A stretch of DNA of 64,000 nt from Sphingobacterium sp. (GTDB taxonomy: Bacteria > Bacteroidota > Bacteroidia > Sphingobacteriales > Sphingobacteriaceae). The notes beneath the pieces were generated by a model. It worked only from the letters and a program-made list of their open reading frames with translations, was not told the origin of the DNA and ran no database searches. The stretch lies in assembly GCA_022712315.1 (NCBI GenBank), contig JALAGS010000219.1, positions 1-64,000 on the forward strand, given 5' to 3'. Shown piece after piece: positions 36,640 to 44,782 of this stretch. Every line of letters begins with the position of its first letter. The stretch's first letter is position 1. The position numbers and the translations under genes were made by a program.

Positions 36640-37140
36640 ATGGCTACAATCACTTTTAAAGGCAATCCAGTAAACACAAAAGGCAGTTTACCACAAGTTG
36701 GCGAGCAAGCTCCTGATTTTAAATTAACTGCAGGCGATCTTTCCGATAAGTCTCTTGCAGACTTTAAAGGAAAAAAAATTGTATTAAATATTTTTCCTAG
36801 TGTAGATACCGGAACTTGTGCCGCTTCCGTACGTGCATTTAATAAAGAAGCATCGCAGTTGGATAATACTGTCGTGTTATGTATATCGAAAGATCTACCT
36901 TTTGCACAAGGTCGCTTTTGTGCGGCAGAAGGTCTAAATAATGTAGTGACGTTATCAGAGTATAAAGATTCAAACTTTTCAGATGCTTATCAACTGGCTA
37001 TTGCGGACGGACCGTTGGCAGGTTTGTTGAGCCGTGTTGTCATTACATTGGATGAAACTGGAAAAGTACTGTATGAAGAGCAAGTTGCAGAAATAGCTGA
37101 CGAGCCAAACTATGCGGCAGCGATCGCATCTTTGAATTAA
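36640..37140 (+). CDS. tpx: thiol peroxidase Tpx
   Basis: A 166-residue 2-Cys peroxiredoxin that reduces hydroperoxides at the expense of thioredoxin. The start at 36640 (MATITFKGNPVNTKGSLPQV) is standard for Tpx; the upstream in-frame extension to 36553 crosses the promoter. Peroxidatic Cys60 in SVDTGTCAASVRAFN and resolving Cys94 in GRFCAAEGLNNVV are in the expected places. Monocistronic, closed by a strong terminator. Confidence 0.96.
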   Translation: MATITFKGNPVNTKGSLPQVGEQAPDFKLTAGDLSDKSLADFKGKKIVLNIFPSVDTGTCAASVRAFNKEASQLDNTVVLCISKDLPFAQGRFCAAEGLNNVVTLSEYKDSNFSDAYQLAIADGPLAGLLSRVVITLDETGKVLYEEQVAEIADEPNYAAAIASLN

Positions 37141-37161
37141 GAGTAACTTTGGAATAATCTA

Positions 37162-37194
37162 AAAAGCCTTTGCTTATGTTATGCAAAGGCTTTT
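37162..37194 (+). terminator. intrinsic terminator
   Basis: AAAAGCCTTTGC / GCAAAGGCTTTT stem (12 bp) followed by T residues, between tpx (+) and the trans-sulfuration gene (-). Usable in both directions. Confidence 0.9.
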
Positions 37195-37234
37195 TTAGTT
37201 AATGTATATTCGTTAACTATGACAAAGCGAACGT

Positions 37235-38407
37235 TTATTTTGTTTTCTCTAAAGCCTGCAAGATATCGTTGATGATATCTTGTTGATCTTCCAGACCCAC
37301 AGAAAGGCGGATACTGCCCGGTTTGATGCCTAAGTTCAGGCGTTCATCTTCCGACAATTTTGAGTGTGTGGTGGAGGCTGGATGCGTTGCGATTGATCTT
37401 GAATCTCCTAAATTAGAGGTATATAAAATCATTTCCAAATGATCCACAAAGGCTTTTGCGCGCTCAAAACCACCTTTGACAACAAAGGTTACAATACCGC
37501 CACCAGCTTTCATTTGTTTCTTGGCCAGCTCATATTGTGGATGGCTTGGTAAAAATGGATATTTTACATCCTCAATTTCCGCATGATTTTCCAATGCCTC
37601 GGCCAAAGCCAATGCGTTAGAACAATGGCGGTCCATACGAATGCCCAACGTGTCTAAACTTTTTGATATGATCCAGGCATTGAAAGGCGATAATGCGGGG
37701 CCTGTATGACGGATAAAGAACATCAATTTATCGATAAGCTCTTGTTTTCCGACAACAATACCGCCCAAAACACGACCCTGTCCATCCATATATTTGGTCG
37801 CTGAATGGATAACCAGGTCAAATCCATATTGAATCGGTTTCTGAAGATAAGGTGTGGCAAAGCAGTTGTCGATCGACAGAATGATATGAGGATATTTCTC
37901 CTTGAACTTACCCAACCATTCCAAATCAACCAATTCCAGACCTGGGTTGGATGGCGATTCTAAAAAGATGATTTTCGTATTCGGCTGGATTGCTTTTTCC
38001 CATTCTTCGGGATTAGCGGCGTCTACGTAAGTTGTGGTAACACCCCAACGTGGGAAGAGTTCCGTAAATAACTGATGCGTGGAACCGAATATCGCGCGTG
38101 AAGAAACGATATGGTCTCCACTTTCGATAATGCCCGCAAAGGAGGCAAATACTGCTGCCATACCTGATGCAAAAGACAACCCTGCCTCTGCGCCTTCAAG
38201 AATACAAACTTTGTTGATGAATTCTGAAGTATTTGGATTGGCATAGCGGGAATAAATCATTGCATCCTCTTCGCCAGCAAAGACCGCCCGACCTTGTTCA
38301 GCGCTGTCGAAGATAAAACTTGATGTAAGGTATAAAGGAGTCGAATGTTCGCGAAGTGCTGAACGATCGACCTGTTCACGTATGATTTTAGATTGATCTT
38401 GTTTCAT
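37235..38407 (-). CDS. PLP-dependent trans-sulfuration enzyme (O-succinylhomoserine sulfhydrylase type)
   Basis: A 390-residue Cys/Met-metabolism PLP enzyme. PLP contacts: YSRYANPNTSEF, GLSFASGMAAVFA, and the Schiff-base lysine Lys205 in HSATKYMDGQGRVLGG. The C-terminal LGDSRSIATHPASTTHS is characteristic of the family. The subgroup with DGQGRVLGG fits O-succinyl- or O-acetylhomoserine sulfhydrylases (MetZ), which make homocysteine directly from sulfide. Cystathionine gamma-synthase is the alternative. No other methionine genes are nearby. Confidence 0.88.
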   Translation of the reverse strand: MKQDQSKIIREQVDRSALREHSTPLYLTSSFIFDSAEQGRAVFAGEEDAMIYSRYANPNTSEFINKVCILEGAEAGLSFASGMAAVFASFAGIIESGDHIVSSRAIFGSTHQLFTELFPRWGVTTTYVDAANPEEWEKAIQPNTKIIFLESPSNPGLELVDLEWLGKFKEKYPHIILSIDNCFATPYLQKPIQYGFDLVIHSATKYMDGQGRVLGGIVVGKQELIDKLMFFIRHTGPALSPFNAWIISKSLDTLGIRMDRHCSNALALAEALENHAEIEDVKYPFLPSHPQYELAKKQMKAGGGIVTFVVKGGFERAKAFVDHLEMILYTSNLGDSRSIATHPASTTHSKLSEDERLNLGIKPGSIRLSVGLEDQQDIINDILQALEKTK

Positions 38408-38471
38408 GATGGGTAAAGTTACGAGATGAAATTTTTATATTCGTATAATTAGCAATGAAATAACCCATCTT

Positions 38472-38621
38472 ATGAAAAAAATATGGCTTTTGCCTTGTAC
38501 TATATTCCTAGTGCTTTGCTTTTCCTGTTCAAAGGAAGGAGAAATGGACTTAAGGAACAAACCGAAAAAAATTGCCAATCTCGAGTATAGCCTAAGCGAG
38601 CATCTAGTAGAACCCTGTTAA
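38472..38621 (+). CDS. small lipoprotein, 49 aa
   Basis: A 49-codon ATG frame with a convincing lipoprotein signal: MKKIWLLPCTIFLVLCFSC, positive N-terminus, hydrophobic core and a lipobox-like LCFSC, then SKEGEMDLRNKPKK. The mature part is only about 30 residues, charged, and ends SEHLVEPC. It lies divergently beside the trans-sulfuration gene. I recognise no family. It could be a genuine small lipoprotein or the N-terminal stump of a larger one, because the DNA beyond it (38622-39029) contains more decayed coding sequence. Confidence 0.5.
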   Translation: MKKIWLLPCTIFLVLCFSCSKEGEMDLRNKPKKIANLEYSLSEHLVEPC

Positions 38622-38829
38622 CTATTTTATCCCCTAATTAAAGGATCGATGATTTTTGAACCACGAGGGAAAGAATCTGATTTTTCAGGAAAGTAGAATA
38701 AAAAAAGGATATTTTAGGTGCGATATAGCTGATCAATTGACTGAATGATTGCTTTTTCTTTAGCATTAGAAAATAAATAGGAGCTGAAAAACGGTTATAG
38801 CTTTACAGGATAAGCTAAATTCTTGCTAG
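38622..38829. other. intergenic, no gene recognised
   Basis: AT-rich DNA with frequent stops in all frames. Nothing supported except short fragments in the frame that follows. Confidence 0.4.
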
Positions 38830-39036
38830 AAAATAGCAGCATGGATAAATTGGAATACTTATTTTAATCAATCGATTGATTTGATCAAAAAATACGATTT
38901 GACCCCGGGATACATCCTATTGGAGCTGAGCATCGGTCGGTTTTGTACGCAAATGTTACATACAGCATTTTGCAAAACTTCTTATCTTAGGGCTTTACAA
39001 CCTAATTTTCTAGCACATAAATATAGACTATGTTGA
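38830..39036 (+). pseudogene. startless coding remnant upstream of the fucosidase gene
   Basis: A 68-codon frame with no start codon at its head. It opens after a TAG at 38827 and ends in a TGA just inside the fucosidase gene. Its first half reads like protein (AAWINWNTYFNQSIDLIKKY, then DLTPGYILLELSIGR), while the second half, from FCTQM, looks random. A neighbouring frame just upstream (AKFLLENSSMDKLEYLF) also looks protein-like, as if a frameshift separates them. The family is not recognised. A perfect 16-bp palindrome (38866-38881) lies inside it. Confidence 0.35.
38866..38881. promoter_or_regulatory. 16-bp perfect palindrome upstream of fucosidase cluster
   Basis: AATCAATCGATTGATT reads the same on both strands. 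It lies 149 bp before the GH29 start and could be an operator, but it also falls in a coding remnant and may be coincidental. Confidence 0.3.
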
Positions 39037-40913
39037 CAATCTTGTTATCCTCCATTTTACTTTCCAGCGGGCCTGTAGCCAAATCAGATACTTTAAAAGC
39101 TTACGGGGCTCTGCCAACCGAGCGTCAATTAAAGTGGCAAGAGATGGAAACGTATTGTTTGATTCATTATACACCGACAACTTTCCAAAATAAGGAGTGG
39201 GGTTATGGTGATGCACAGCCCTCGTTGTTTAATCCTTCGGCTTTTGATGCAAATCAAATTGCTAAGGCAGCTGCAGCAGGTGGTTTCAGGGGCTTAATTA
39301 GTGTGGCAAAGCACCATGATGGATTCTGTTTGTGGCCAACCAAGACAACATCCTATAGTATCGCTTCTTCACCCTGGGAAAATGGAAAAGGTGATATGGT
39401 CAAAGATTTTATGCAAGCGACCCATCGAAATGGGATGAAATTTGGTGTATATCTTTCTGCTTGGGATCGTCACGATGAACGTTATGGTACTCCGGCCTAT
39501 GCTGAAGCCTACAGACAGCAGCTGACTGAATTGATGAGCAATTATGGCCCTTTGTTTACATCCTGGCATGACGGAGCAAATGGAGGTGATGGCTTTTATG
39601 GTGGCCATGAAGGGAAGCGTATTATTGATCGAACAACTTACTATGAGTGGCATGAAAAAACCTGGCCTATCGTGCGTAAATTACAGCCTGAAGCGGTTAT
39701 TTTCTCAGATATCGGTCCGGATATGCGTTGGGTGGGTAATGAAAAAGGATTTGCTGCCGAAACATCATGGGCAACATTTACGCCGATTGGCTTAAATGGA
39801 AAAGTCGCTGTACCTGGAGCAACAGAATCACATAATGCCGAAACAGGCGACCGTAATGGTAAATATTGGATACCTGCTGAATGCGACGTGCCACAACGTC
39901 CGGGATGGTTTTATCATGAAGAACAAGATAGTCGTGTAAAAACACCAAATCAGCTTTTTGAGATCTATTTAAAATCAGTTGGAAGAGGAGCATGCATGAA
40001 TCTTGGCTTAGCACCGATGCCTTCTGGTACATTACATGAGAATGATGTGAAGTCGTTGCAGGCTTTTGGAAAAAAAGTGAAGGAAACTTTCCGTACAAAT
40101 CTGGCTAAGGGAGCAACCACCACGGCATCCAATGTCCGTAATGGTGATTCAAAATCCTATGGGACTTCATTTATTACCGATAATGATCGCTATAGCTATT
40201 GGGCAACAGACGATTCCAAAACATCGGCAACATTGGAAATAAAATTAAAATCCCCAGCGAAGTTCGATCTTATTCAGTTGAGAGAGAATATTAAGTTGGG
40301 ACAACGTATCGATAGTGTTTCGATTGAACGTTGGGAAAATAACAGCTGGAAGCCTTTGGCCAAAGCAACAAGTATCGGCGCAAACCGACTCATCAAACTC
40401 GAGCAACCTCAAACTGCAAGTAAACTACGTCTTCATGTTTATGCTCCTGTAGCGATTACGCTCAGTGATTTTGGATTGTTCAAGGAGTATAACGAGCCCT
40501 TTGCATTTAATACCAAAGAGGTGAAAAAGCTGACTGGATTTAAGATTTCGACAGGTAGATCCAATAATAATGCTTATATATCTGACGGAAAACCAAGTAC
40601 TTTTGCGACTGTTGCCGATCAAGGTGTAATCGTTGTTGCTACAGACAAACCTGTTTCTGGTATCGGCTTCCTTCCTCGTCAGGATGGAAAGAACATAGGG
40701 ACACCAACACATTATAAAATATCAACCAGTACCGACGGGAAAACATGGACCCTTGTTAAAGAGGGCGAGTTTTCCAATATTAAGGCAAATCCAATTTTGC
40801 AACAGGTGTTTTTTGATACGAACAGCGCAACCAAGTTTATCAAATTTGAGCCAAAACAATTTATCGACGGTAATGAATTAGCCATAGCGGAACTTGAATT
40901 GTATGGCAAATAA
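39030..40913 (+). CDS. GH29 alpha-L-fucosidase with discoidin-like C-terminus
   Basis: A 627-residue exported glycosidase that releases alpha-linked L-fucose. Short signal peptide (about 1-18). The TIM barrel (about 25-345) has LISVAKHHDGFCLWPTKTT, GVYLSAWDRHDERYG and the nucleophile Asp181 in FTSWHDGANGGDG, typical of the broad-specificity GH29 subfamily. Two beta-sandwich modules follow, a discoidin/F5-8C-like one at about 355-480 (FITDNDRYSYWATDDSKTSA) and a second at about 490-625. It is the first gene of the cluster and its stop overlaps the next start by 11 bp. Confidence 0.93.
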   Translation: MLTILLSSILLSSGPVAKSDTLKAYGALPTERQLKWQEMETYCLIHYTPTTFQNKEWGYGDAQPSLFNPSAFDANQIAKAAAAGGFRGLISVAKHHDGFCLWPTKTTSYSIASSPWENGKGDMVKDFMQATHRNGMKFGVYLSAWDRHDERYGTPAYAEAYRQQLTELMSNYGPLFTSWHDGANGGDGFYGGHEGKRIIDRTTYYEWHEKTWPIVRKLQPEAVIFSDIGPDMRWVGNEKGFAAETSWATFTPIGLNGKVAVPGATESHNAETGDRNGKYWIPAECDVPQRPGWFYHEEQDSRVKTPNQLFEIYLKSVGRGACMNLGLAPMPSGTLHENDVKSLQAFGKKVKETFRTNLAKGATTTASNVRNGDSKSYGTSFITDNDRYSYWATDDSKTSATLEIKLKSPAKFDLIQLRENIKLGQRIDSVSIERWENNSWKPLAKATSIGANRLIKLEQPQTASKLRLHVYAPVAITLSDFGLFKEYNEPFAFNTKEVKKLTGFKISTGRSNNNAYISDGKPSTFATVADQGVIVVATDKPVSGIGFLPRQDGKNIGTPTHYKISTSTDGKTWTLVKEGEFSNIKANPILQQVFFDTNSATKFIKFEPKQFIDGNELAIAELELYGK

Positions 40914-42012
40914 ATTTTTAATGTTTATCGTGGTATGTATTTGTCATACCACGACTCTTTTTGCTCAGCAAAATCCACTCGTACTTTGGTATAATAAGCC
41001 CGCTAAAGTTTGGGAAGAAACTCTGCCATTGGGAAATGGACTTATCGGCATGATGCCAGATGGAAATCCTAGTCAGGAAAAGATCGTACTCAACGAGATC
41101 AGTATGTGGTCGGGCAGTCCAGAAGATCCCAATAATTATGAAGCCTACAAAAATGTTGAAGCTATTCAGGCACTGCTTAAAGCTGGTAAAAATGATGAAG
41201 CTGAAAAACTGGTCAATGAAACTTTTGTGACCAAAGGCAAGGGGTCTGGTTTTGGTAATGGTGCAAAGGTTCCCTATGGCTGTTATCAGCTATTCGGCGA
41301 CCTTTTGCTGGATTATAAATTGCCCGCTGGAACGATCCAAGATTACAAGCGTTCCTTGGACTTAGCGACTGCCTCGGCACAAACTTCATTCAAGATCAAC
41401 GGCCAACAGGTCCAACGCCGTTATTATACTTCTTTTGACAATAATGTAGGTGTTATCCAATTGAGTCAACATAAAGATGAGGTACAGCAGTTAGGCATAT
41501 CATTTCAGCGCCAGGAAAATATTGACCGTTATACCTTGTTGGACGATGGGATTCTGATCGAGGGGTCTTTGCCTGATGGAAAGGGAGGTAAAAATCTGAA
41601 ATTCGTTGGATTAATTCAGGTTAAAGGTAAAAATCTGCAGATCAGCAAAAAGGATAAAACCTTAGAGCTGTCTGCAAAAGGCGGTCTCACGGTCTATTTC
41701 TCAGCAATCGGGGCAGGTACCTATCCTAATTTATTCTGTGCGCATCCGCCTTTTCAGATCGATGGAAACTTTGGCGGTGCAGCCGGGATTGCCGAGATGT
41801 TGATACAGAGCCACAATGGTTATATCCATCTATTACCTGCTCTACCCAAAGCTTGGTCAAAGGGTGAAGTTAAGGGACTTAAAACCCGTGGAAACTATAC
41901 CGTAGACATCAAATGGGAAAATGGAAAGGTTTCCGCCTTGCAGATTAAAGGTAAAAAAGGAAAGCTTCGTCTATTTGAAAACGGAAACTATAAAGATTAT
42001 GAAGTTCGTTAA
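40903..42012 (+). pseudogene. GH95 alpha-L-fucosidase with internal in-frame deletion of the catalytic barrel
   Basis: GH95 enzymes (1,2-alpha-L-fucosidases) are about 750-850 residues; this frame has 369. Signal peptide 1-21. Residues about 24-268 match the N-terminal beta-sandwich (WYNKPAKVWEETLPLGNGLI, FGDLLLDYKLP, RRYYTSFDNNVGVIQLS). At about residue 270 (nt near 41715) the sequence jumps straight to the family's C-terminal segment GTYPNLFCAHPPFQIDGNFG, then IAEMLIQSHNGYIHLLPALP. The (alpha/alpha)6 barrel with the acid and asparagine residues is missing, so it should be inactive although the frame is open. A misassembly is the main alternative. Confidence 0.8.
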
Positions 42013-43201
42013 CTATTTTTGTTTGGTGTCTGTGCTGGCCTTGGGGACGACAGCCTGTACCCAAAAGTCCGAATCGGCGAAGACAGCCGCCTTGTTGAAT
42101 AGCTTTAGCTATAAAATAACCGGAAAAACTACCGCCGGGGACGGGACTCAGGTGAGCCTCGTCGATCACGACAATAAACTGCAGCAATTTGTAAAAACAC
42201 AGGTTGCTAATGGGCAATTTGTTTTGGAAGGCGAACTAGCCATGGCCGGATTCTATGATATTCAGATAAAGGGTATGGAGGCCTATACATTATTTGTCGA
42301 AGGCGGGAGCGACTATGATTTGAGTGAAAATCAGGGCAAGTTTACCTTGACAACCTCTTCGCAGAATGCCAAGGATTTCATACAGTTCAATGCGAACTAT
42401 AAACAGCGTGAAGAGGAGGAAAAAAATAAAACGGCAAATAAAAGCCAACGGGTAAGGCAGTTGGAGAGTCAGTTGCCTTCGATGGCTGCAAGAAATGATG
42501 GTTCCTATGAGAAAACAGTGGATGAAATACAGCGCTTAAGTGGTAATGCCGCATTTAATCCACGCACACTATACGCCGATTTTATTCTCGATAGTACCCA
42601 CCGATCATCTTTGGTATTGCCTTATTTTTTTAAATACATATCCCTAGATCAGACGAATTATAAAAAGTTCGATGCAGCATTGCAGGGTTTTAATACGGAT
42701 CTGCAGAAGCATCCTTATTTTAAGTTTGCCCGTGAAAAGGTCGATCGGGTGAAAGACTTCTATGAAAATATGCCTGTATTTCCTGCTATTAGCCCGATGA
42801 ATGTAGAACGGGATAGTTTGAATTTGAAAGATTTTTCAAAAGCTAAAATGCTGATTGCCGCGTTTTGGAGAACTTCCAATACAAATAGTAAGGCGGATAT
42901 AGAGATGTTACGGAAAAAAGAATCTCAGTTGAACGCTATGGGGGTAAGGGTTATCTATTTTTCGCTGGATAAGGATCTGGATAAATGGAGTAAATCAAGC
43001 AAGGACCTGGCCTTAGGTAAGCAGAGTTACTTTTTGAATTATAACGACCAGGCAGCGATGGAAAATGACTTTGGTATAGATCGTACACCAAGTTATCTCT
43101 GGATAAACCCACAGACCCTAAAAATTTTATCCTTAAGTGGTGAAGATCCAGCGATGCCACAGTTTTTAGGGAAAGTGAAGGAATTTGTTGCTAAAAATTA
43201 A
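41999..43201 (+). CDS. thioredoxin-fold lipoprotein without CxxC (DUF4369-like N-terminus)
   Basis: A 400-residue lipoprotein starting 14 bp inside the GH95 frame; the ATG at 41999 gives a clean signal (FCLVSVLALGTTAC, lipobox TTAC). The N-terminal region (about 35-125) resembles DUF4369, a beta sandwich found before TlpA-like domains. The C-terminal part (about 275-400) has a thioredoxin-like fold (KMLIAAFWRTSNTNSKADIE, DFGIDRTPSYLWINPQT), but the redox CxxC site reads RTSN. It is therefore unlikely to be an oxidoreductase. Role in the fucose cluster unknown. Confidence 0.75.
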   Translation: MKFVNYFCLVSVLALGTTACTQKSESAKTAALLNSFSYKITGKTTAGDGTQVSLVDHDNKLQQFVKTQVANGQFVLEGELAMAGFYDIQIKGMEAYTLFVEGGSDYDLSENQGKFTLTTSSQNAKDFIQFNANYKQREEEEKNKTANKSQRVRQLESQLPSMAARNDGSYEKTVDEIQRLSGNAAFNPRTLYADFILDSTHRSSLVLPYFFKYISLDQTNYKKFDAALQGFNTDLQKHPYFKFAREKVDRVKDFYENMPVFPAISPMNVERDSLNLKDFSKAKMLIAAFWRTSNTNSKADIEMLRKKESQLNAMGVRVIYFSLDKDLDKWSKSSKDLALGKQSYFLNYNDQAAMENDFGIDRTPSYLWINPQTLKILSLSGEDPAMPQFLGKVKEFVAKN

Positions 43202-43266
43202 CGTTTATTGTCTTAAAAAACCTTACATTTGAATCAACTGTTTAATATTTGTTATTTCAATACGTA

Positions 43267-44127
43267 ATGAAAGTTGTTCAATTTACAGTTCCGGTGGTTT
43301 ACCAAGGATCTATTTGTGTGCAGGAAGACATTCTGCCTTCATTCTATAGCAACTACCACCGACACAAGGAAATCCAGCTGACCTATATTTTGAAGGGGCG
43401 GGGAACCTTTATGATTGGCAACTTTACACACAATTTTGAAGAGGACGAGATCTATATCGTTGATGCGGATGAACCGCATATGTTCAAAACAGGGGAGGAT
43501 ATAAAGGATGGCATTCATGCCATCCATATTTTTTTCGACTACGAGCATTTTAAACCTTTTCTGGATTTCCCTGAATTTGATGATGTTAAATATTTTCTGG
43601 AACACATCTACGTCAGTAAAAAATTGGATGCGGAGCACTCCGTTGCGTTGAAAGAGAAGTTTGTACAGATTAACGTGAGTGCGGGCATAGATCGCCTCCT
43701 CTCGTTTGTGAAGCTGATTAATTTTTTAAGTAAAAAAGTAGATCAATGGACTTCGCTGTATACAGGTATTCCACAAAAGAAGTTCTCCGATGCCGAAGGA
43801 TTGCGAATCAATGAAATATTCCAATATACTTTCCAGCATTTTGGAGACAAGATTTCTTTAGAAGATATAGCAGCGGTGGCACACATGACCCCACACGCGT
43901 TTTGCAAGTATTTTAAGAAGCATACACGTAAAACCTATGTGACCTTCCTCAATGAAATCCGGATTGAACGCGCCTGTAAAATGTTGATTGACGAATCTTC
44001 AGAAAGTGTTTCTAATATCGCTTTTAAAACAGGGTTTAACAATGTTGTCAATTTCAATCGGGTGTTCAAAAAAATAACCAAGCTTTCGCCGAGTGAATAT
44101 GTACAGGAACATCGTATGCGTGACTAA
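43267..44127 (+). CDS. AraC family transcriptional regulator
   Basis: A 286-residue regulator, start ATG 43267. The N-terminal cupin-like sensor (about 5-100: HRHKEIQLTYILKGRGTFMI, DEIYIVDADEPHMF) and a C-terminal double helix-turn-helix (about 185-285: ISLEDIAAVAHMTPHAFCKY, NIAFKTGFNNVVNFNRVFKK, LSPSEYVQEHR). This layout is typical of sugar-responsive AraC proteins. A consensus -7 (TACATTTG, 43224-43231) lies upstream. It sits within the fucosidase cluster and is the natural candidate for its regulator. Confidence 0.92.
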   Translation: MKVVQFTVPVVYQGSICVQEDILPSFYSNYHRHKEIQLTYILKGRGTFMIGNFTHNFEEDEIYIVDADEPHMFKTGEDIKDGIHAIHIFFDYEHFKPFLDFPEFDDVKYFLEHIYVSKKLDAEHSVALKEKFVQINVSAGIDRLLSFVKLINFLSKKVDQWTSLYTGIPQKKFSDAEGLRINEIFQYTFQHFGDKISLEDIAAVAHMTPHAFCKYFKKHTRKTYVTFLNEIRIERACKMLIDESSESVSNIAFKTGFNNVVNFNRVFKKITKLSPSEYVQEHRMRD

Positions 44128-44180
44128 GCTGTTTGACGCATGTTACGATGCGGGAACCTTATCCCATTGATTTTTGGTAG

Positions 44181-44706
44181 GCGCCCTGCGGAGATCTGAA
44201 GAAGGGTTTTATTGACAATATCGGAGAAAGACTCGTCACTGTTAATTTTAAGAGCAATGACATCGCGATGCGCGAAATTGGACATTCCTTTGCCCAGCTT
44301 TCCGATGAGTATTGGACTGGTAATCCATATGCTATTGAGTCTGTAAACCGCTCGCAATCGGCAGATGTAAAGCAGGTCCACTGGAAATGCTGGCTTGGAA
44401 AAGACGGAGTTGGTATTTGGACAAAATTGATAAGCCAAAGAATATTCAGGTTAAAATAGACAAGAAGAAAAACACAGTACAGTTGACGGTAAAAGATAAA
44501 GTCGATGCGCATTATAACTATATCTGGTTGAATGAAGATGGTAATCCGATTAGGAATGGGACGAATTTAATGGCGAGTATGTACGTCTAAGAGGGCTGAA
44601 TAATGTGCTCAAAATGAAATTAACAATCTCTACTGGAAAGATATACGTTCAAAAAATAGATAAAGAGACCACTTGTAAAAGCGAGAAAACGATTGTAATT
44701 TTTTAG
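44181..44706 (+). pseudogene. M64 (IgA-peptidase-like) metallopeptidase remnant, frameshifted
   Basis: The 655-bp region after the AraC gene carries a decayed gene. The first frame includes MREIGHSFAQLSDEYW, which matches the M64 zinc motif HE(F/I)GHSxxxLxDEY with the first His changed to Arg, then WKCWLGKDGVGI. Near 44405 the reading shifts to a second frame (KIDKPKNIQVKIDKKKNTVQ, then DAHYNYIWLNEDGNPI), and near 44585 to a third (RLRGLNNVLKMKLTISTGK), ending TAG at 44706. At least two frameshifts, no start and loss of a metal ligand mark a pseudogene. The N-terminal half is gone. Confidence 0.6.
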
Positions 44707-44722
44707 TTACGCTATTGGAGTG

Positions 44723-44776
44723 AAATGATTTATAAGTTAATTTTAATCTGCCGGTTAATTAACTTATAAATCATTT
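44723..44776. repeat. perfect 20-bp inverted repeat before the 44783 gene
   Basis: Arms 44723-44742 and 44757-44776 are exact reverse complements around a 14-nt loop, and the right arm ends 6 bp before the ATG at 44783. No U tract follows on the plus strand. In RNA it would form a long hairpin next to the start codon; in DNA it could be an operator or a recombination site. Confidence 0.65.
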
Positions 44777-44782
44777 ATATTT

